NCBI GenBank assembly: GCA_037355855.1
Contig: CM074762.1
Span: 5,750,896 to 5,814,895 of the forward strand
Source of the DNA: Pseudo-nitzschia pungens
Lineage: Eukaryota > Bacillariophyta > Bacillariophyceae > Bacillariales > Bacillariaceae
Direction: 5' to 3'
Length of the DNA stretch: 64,000 bases
A program made the position numbers and the translations under genes. Positions within the stretch are counted from its first letter, which is position 1, and each line of letters begins with the position of its first letter. Shown in pieces: positions 62,905-64,000 of this stretch. The notes beneath the pieces were generated by a model. It made no database searches, was not told the origin of the DNA, and saw only the letters and a program-made list of their open reading frames with translations.

Positions 62905-64000
62905 TTACGGGGAGTTTTGCGATGCCGACTATCCGCTGATTTAGACCGTTTCTGACGTTTCTTTTCGACCAAGGTGAAATAGGAGTTGATATCAGAAGTG
63001 ACGGATGTACTAGAGGCGGTGGCTGTCGACGTGGGATCTTCCGTGGCTGTGCTGGAAGGAGTGGTAGTGGCGCTGGCATTGGCGCTGGCGGTGACGCGGG
63101 AAGGGGTTTGTTTGGAGTTGGCGGTGGTCGTGGCTGTGGCGGTGGCATGAGTATGATTTGGTGTAGCTGTAGCGGAGGCAGTGGCTGTGGATTTGGCTGC
63201 TGAGGTATCGGGGGGGGTGTCCGTGGATGGATCTGTCATTGGGGTGTCAGGGGGAAGGTGAGGAGCAAGCTGGCGAGTTGTGGAACGCTTGGCTGATGTT
63301 TGCGATTGGGTGTGGTATAAGGCAATAAGAGTATCAGCAATTTGTGCAAGGGTGTCCATGCGGGTGGAATGGTCTAGTGCGGTCTCGGTGAGGCGATTGT
63401 CCAATGCTGTAACGGTGTCTTGAAGGGAGGAGACGTTGGTTTGGAGTGTAGCAACGTCGTGTTTAAAGGTTTGATTGAAGGCCTCGCGCTGGGCCACGAT
63501 TTGGTCAAACTTGGTTTGGAAGGCGTCGGCTTTTTTAAAAAGATGGGAGCAGTTGTCGAAGCGTTTGATGGATGCGGCGAACTTGGTTTGCGTGGTGCTG
63601 AGATCGGTGTGTTGGTTTTGCAGTTTCGTGAGTGCGGTGGAGAGACGGTTGGCGGTTGCTTCGGCTGCTGCGGCTCGTTTCTCAGCGGCGTCCAAGCGTT
63701 TGAGGATGTGGGATAAGTCTGGGGTAGTGGCAGGAGTTGAGGTTGACGGTGGTGTGCGGAGCGGTTTAGACCACGCGTTGGTTGTGGTGGGGGGTGGACG
63801 GGGGGCTTTGTGTTTTTGGGTCTGGGTGGTCCAGGCGGACGTGGTGTGGGAATCGAAGCGTTCAGACGGGAACGGAGTTCGAAAAGGCGGGGTACGGAAT
63901 TTTGGTTCCAGGGATTGGATGTGAGTGTCAAGCGCTTGGAGGGAAGCAGAGGAAGCTTGTGTGGAGCACACGAGTGTCCACTTGCCAACTTTGTCCGTGT
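62895..64000 (-). CDS. Non-LTR retrotransposon ORF1 (5'-partial)
   Basis: Open to the window edge with no ATG visible near the right end, so its start is outside. The visible ~368 residues begin Pro/Thr-rich (~1-80), then a long helical stretch with heptad-like Leu/Ala spacing (LSHILKRLDAAEKRAAAAEA and TALTKLQNQHTDL onward, to about residue 220), a likely coiled coil, then Thr/Ala/Ser-rich low complexity and a basic C-terminus (EKKRQKRSKSADSRHRKTPR). ORF1 proteins of this class are RNA-binding and oligomeric; no RRM or CCHC knuckle is visible here. Its TAA (62895-62897) lies 8-10 bases inside the ORF2 open frame. Confidence 0.75.
   Translation of the reverse strand, partial: TDKVGKWTLVCSTQASSASLQALDTHIQSLEPKFRTPPFRTPFPSERFDSHTTSAWTTQTQKHKAPRPPPTTTNAWSKPLRTPPSTSTPATTPDLSHILKRLDAAEKRAAAAEATANRLSTALTKLQNQHTDLSTTQTKFAASIKRFDNCSHLFKKADAFQTKFDQIVAQREAFNQTFKHDVATLQTNVSSLQDTVTALDNRLTETALDHSTRMDTLAQIADTLIALYHTQSQTSAKRSTTRQLAPHLPPDTPMTDPSTDTPPDTSAAKSTATASATATPNHTHATATATTTANSKQTPSRVTASANASATTTPSSTATEDPTSTATASSTSVTSDINSYFTLVEKKRQKRSKSADSRHRKTPRKRS

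Larger units (their letters stand above)
56541..64000 (-). mobile_element. Non-LTR retrotransposon (I-like: APE, RT, RNase H), 5' end outside window
   Basis: Two adjacent frames: ORF1 (62895-64000, partial) and ORF2 (57004-62904). ORF2 domain order APE-RT-RNase H-zinc finger fits the I/R1/Tad group of LINE-type elements. The 3' end is at or near the 18S fragment, in antisense to it. Both frames are uninterrupted as far as visible. Confidence 0.9.

Overview
The window is eukaryotic nuclear DNA, most likely from a diatom or close stramenopile. The evidence is a 244-bp 18S rRNA 5' end of diatom-like sequence, a gene with two helicase-associated (HA) domains (a family abundant in diatoms), and Ty1/copia elements whose Gag and protease resemble diatom CoDi elements. 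No species is claimed. The window is an accessory, transposon-packed region. Only one intact gene looks like a host gene (37619-39088). There is one 500-N assembly gap (53501-54000).

Layout. (1) 1-16.9 kb: a gene of unknown function (315-16895) is cut by a frameshift, a ~90-bp inverted-repeat element and a Ty1/copia element (copia-1, 1050-16520). Copia-1's 5' LTR is itself split by an intact Ty3/gypsy element (gypsy-1, 1402-6756, identical 185-bp LTRs, TSD GTTAG). (2) 17-19.9 kb: a long foldback element and non-coding DNA. (3) 19.9-25.6 kb: gypsy-2 on the minus strand, with one uninterrupted Gag-Pol frame, LTRs differing at one base and TSD AAATT. (4) 25.8-28.7 kb: an element with ~300-bp terminal inverted repeats and no recognisable transposase. 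(5) 29-34.8 kb: tandem arrays with 135/145-bp, 397-bp and ~130-170-bp units. (6) 37.6-39.1 kb: the HA-domain gene. (7) 40.3-53.5 kb: copia-2, whose gag is interrupted by gypsy-B (43901-52664, TSD CTCCA), whose LTR is in turn interrupted by gypsy-A (43907-49633, TSD GTTAC). (8) After the gap: tandem repeats resembling an rDNA spacer, the 18S 5' end, then an antisense non-LTR retrotransposon (ORF2 with APE endonuclease, reverse transcriptase and RNase H, plus an ORF1) that runs off the right edge.

Two patterns cross element families and deserve attention. First, every Ty3/gypsy element here (gypsy-1, gypsy-2, A and B) has a perfect 12-14-bp palindrome directly abutting the inner end of its 5' LTR, where a tRNA primer-binding site is expected. 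Second, in five of six LTR elements gag and pol lie in the same frame, separated by one stop codon (TGA in four, TAG in B), which suggests readthrough; gypsy-2 has a fused frame instead.

The retroelement genes cooperate in the usual way: Gag forms the particle, the Pol protease matures it, reverse transcriptase and RNase H copy the RNA, and integrase inserts the cDNA. Gypsy-1 and gypsy-2 look autonomous. Copia-1, copia-2, A and B carry frame breaks or deletions although their LTRs are nearly or fully identical.
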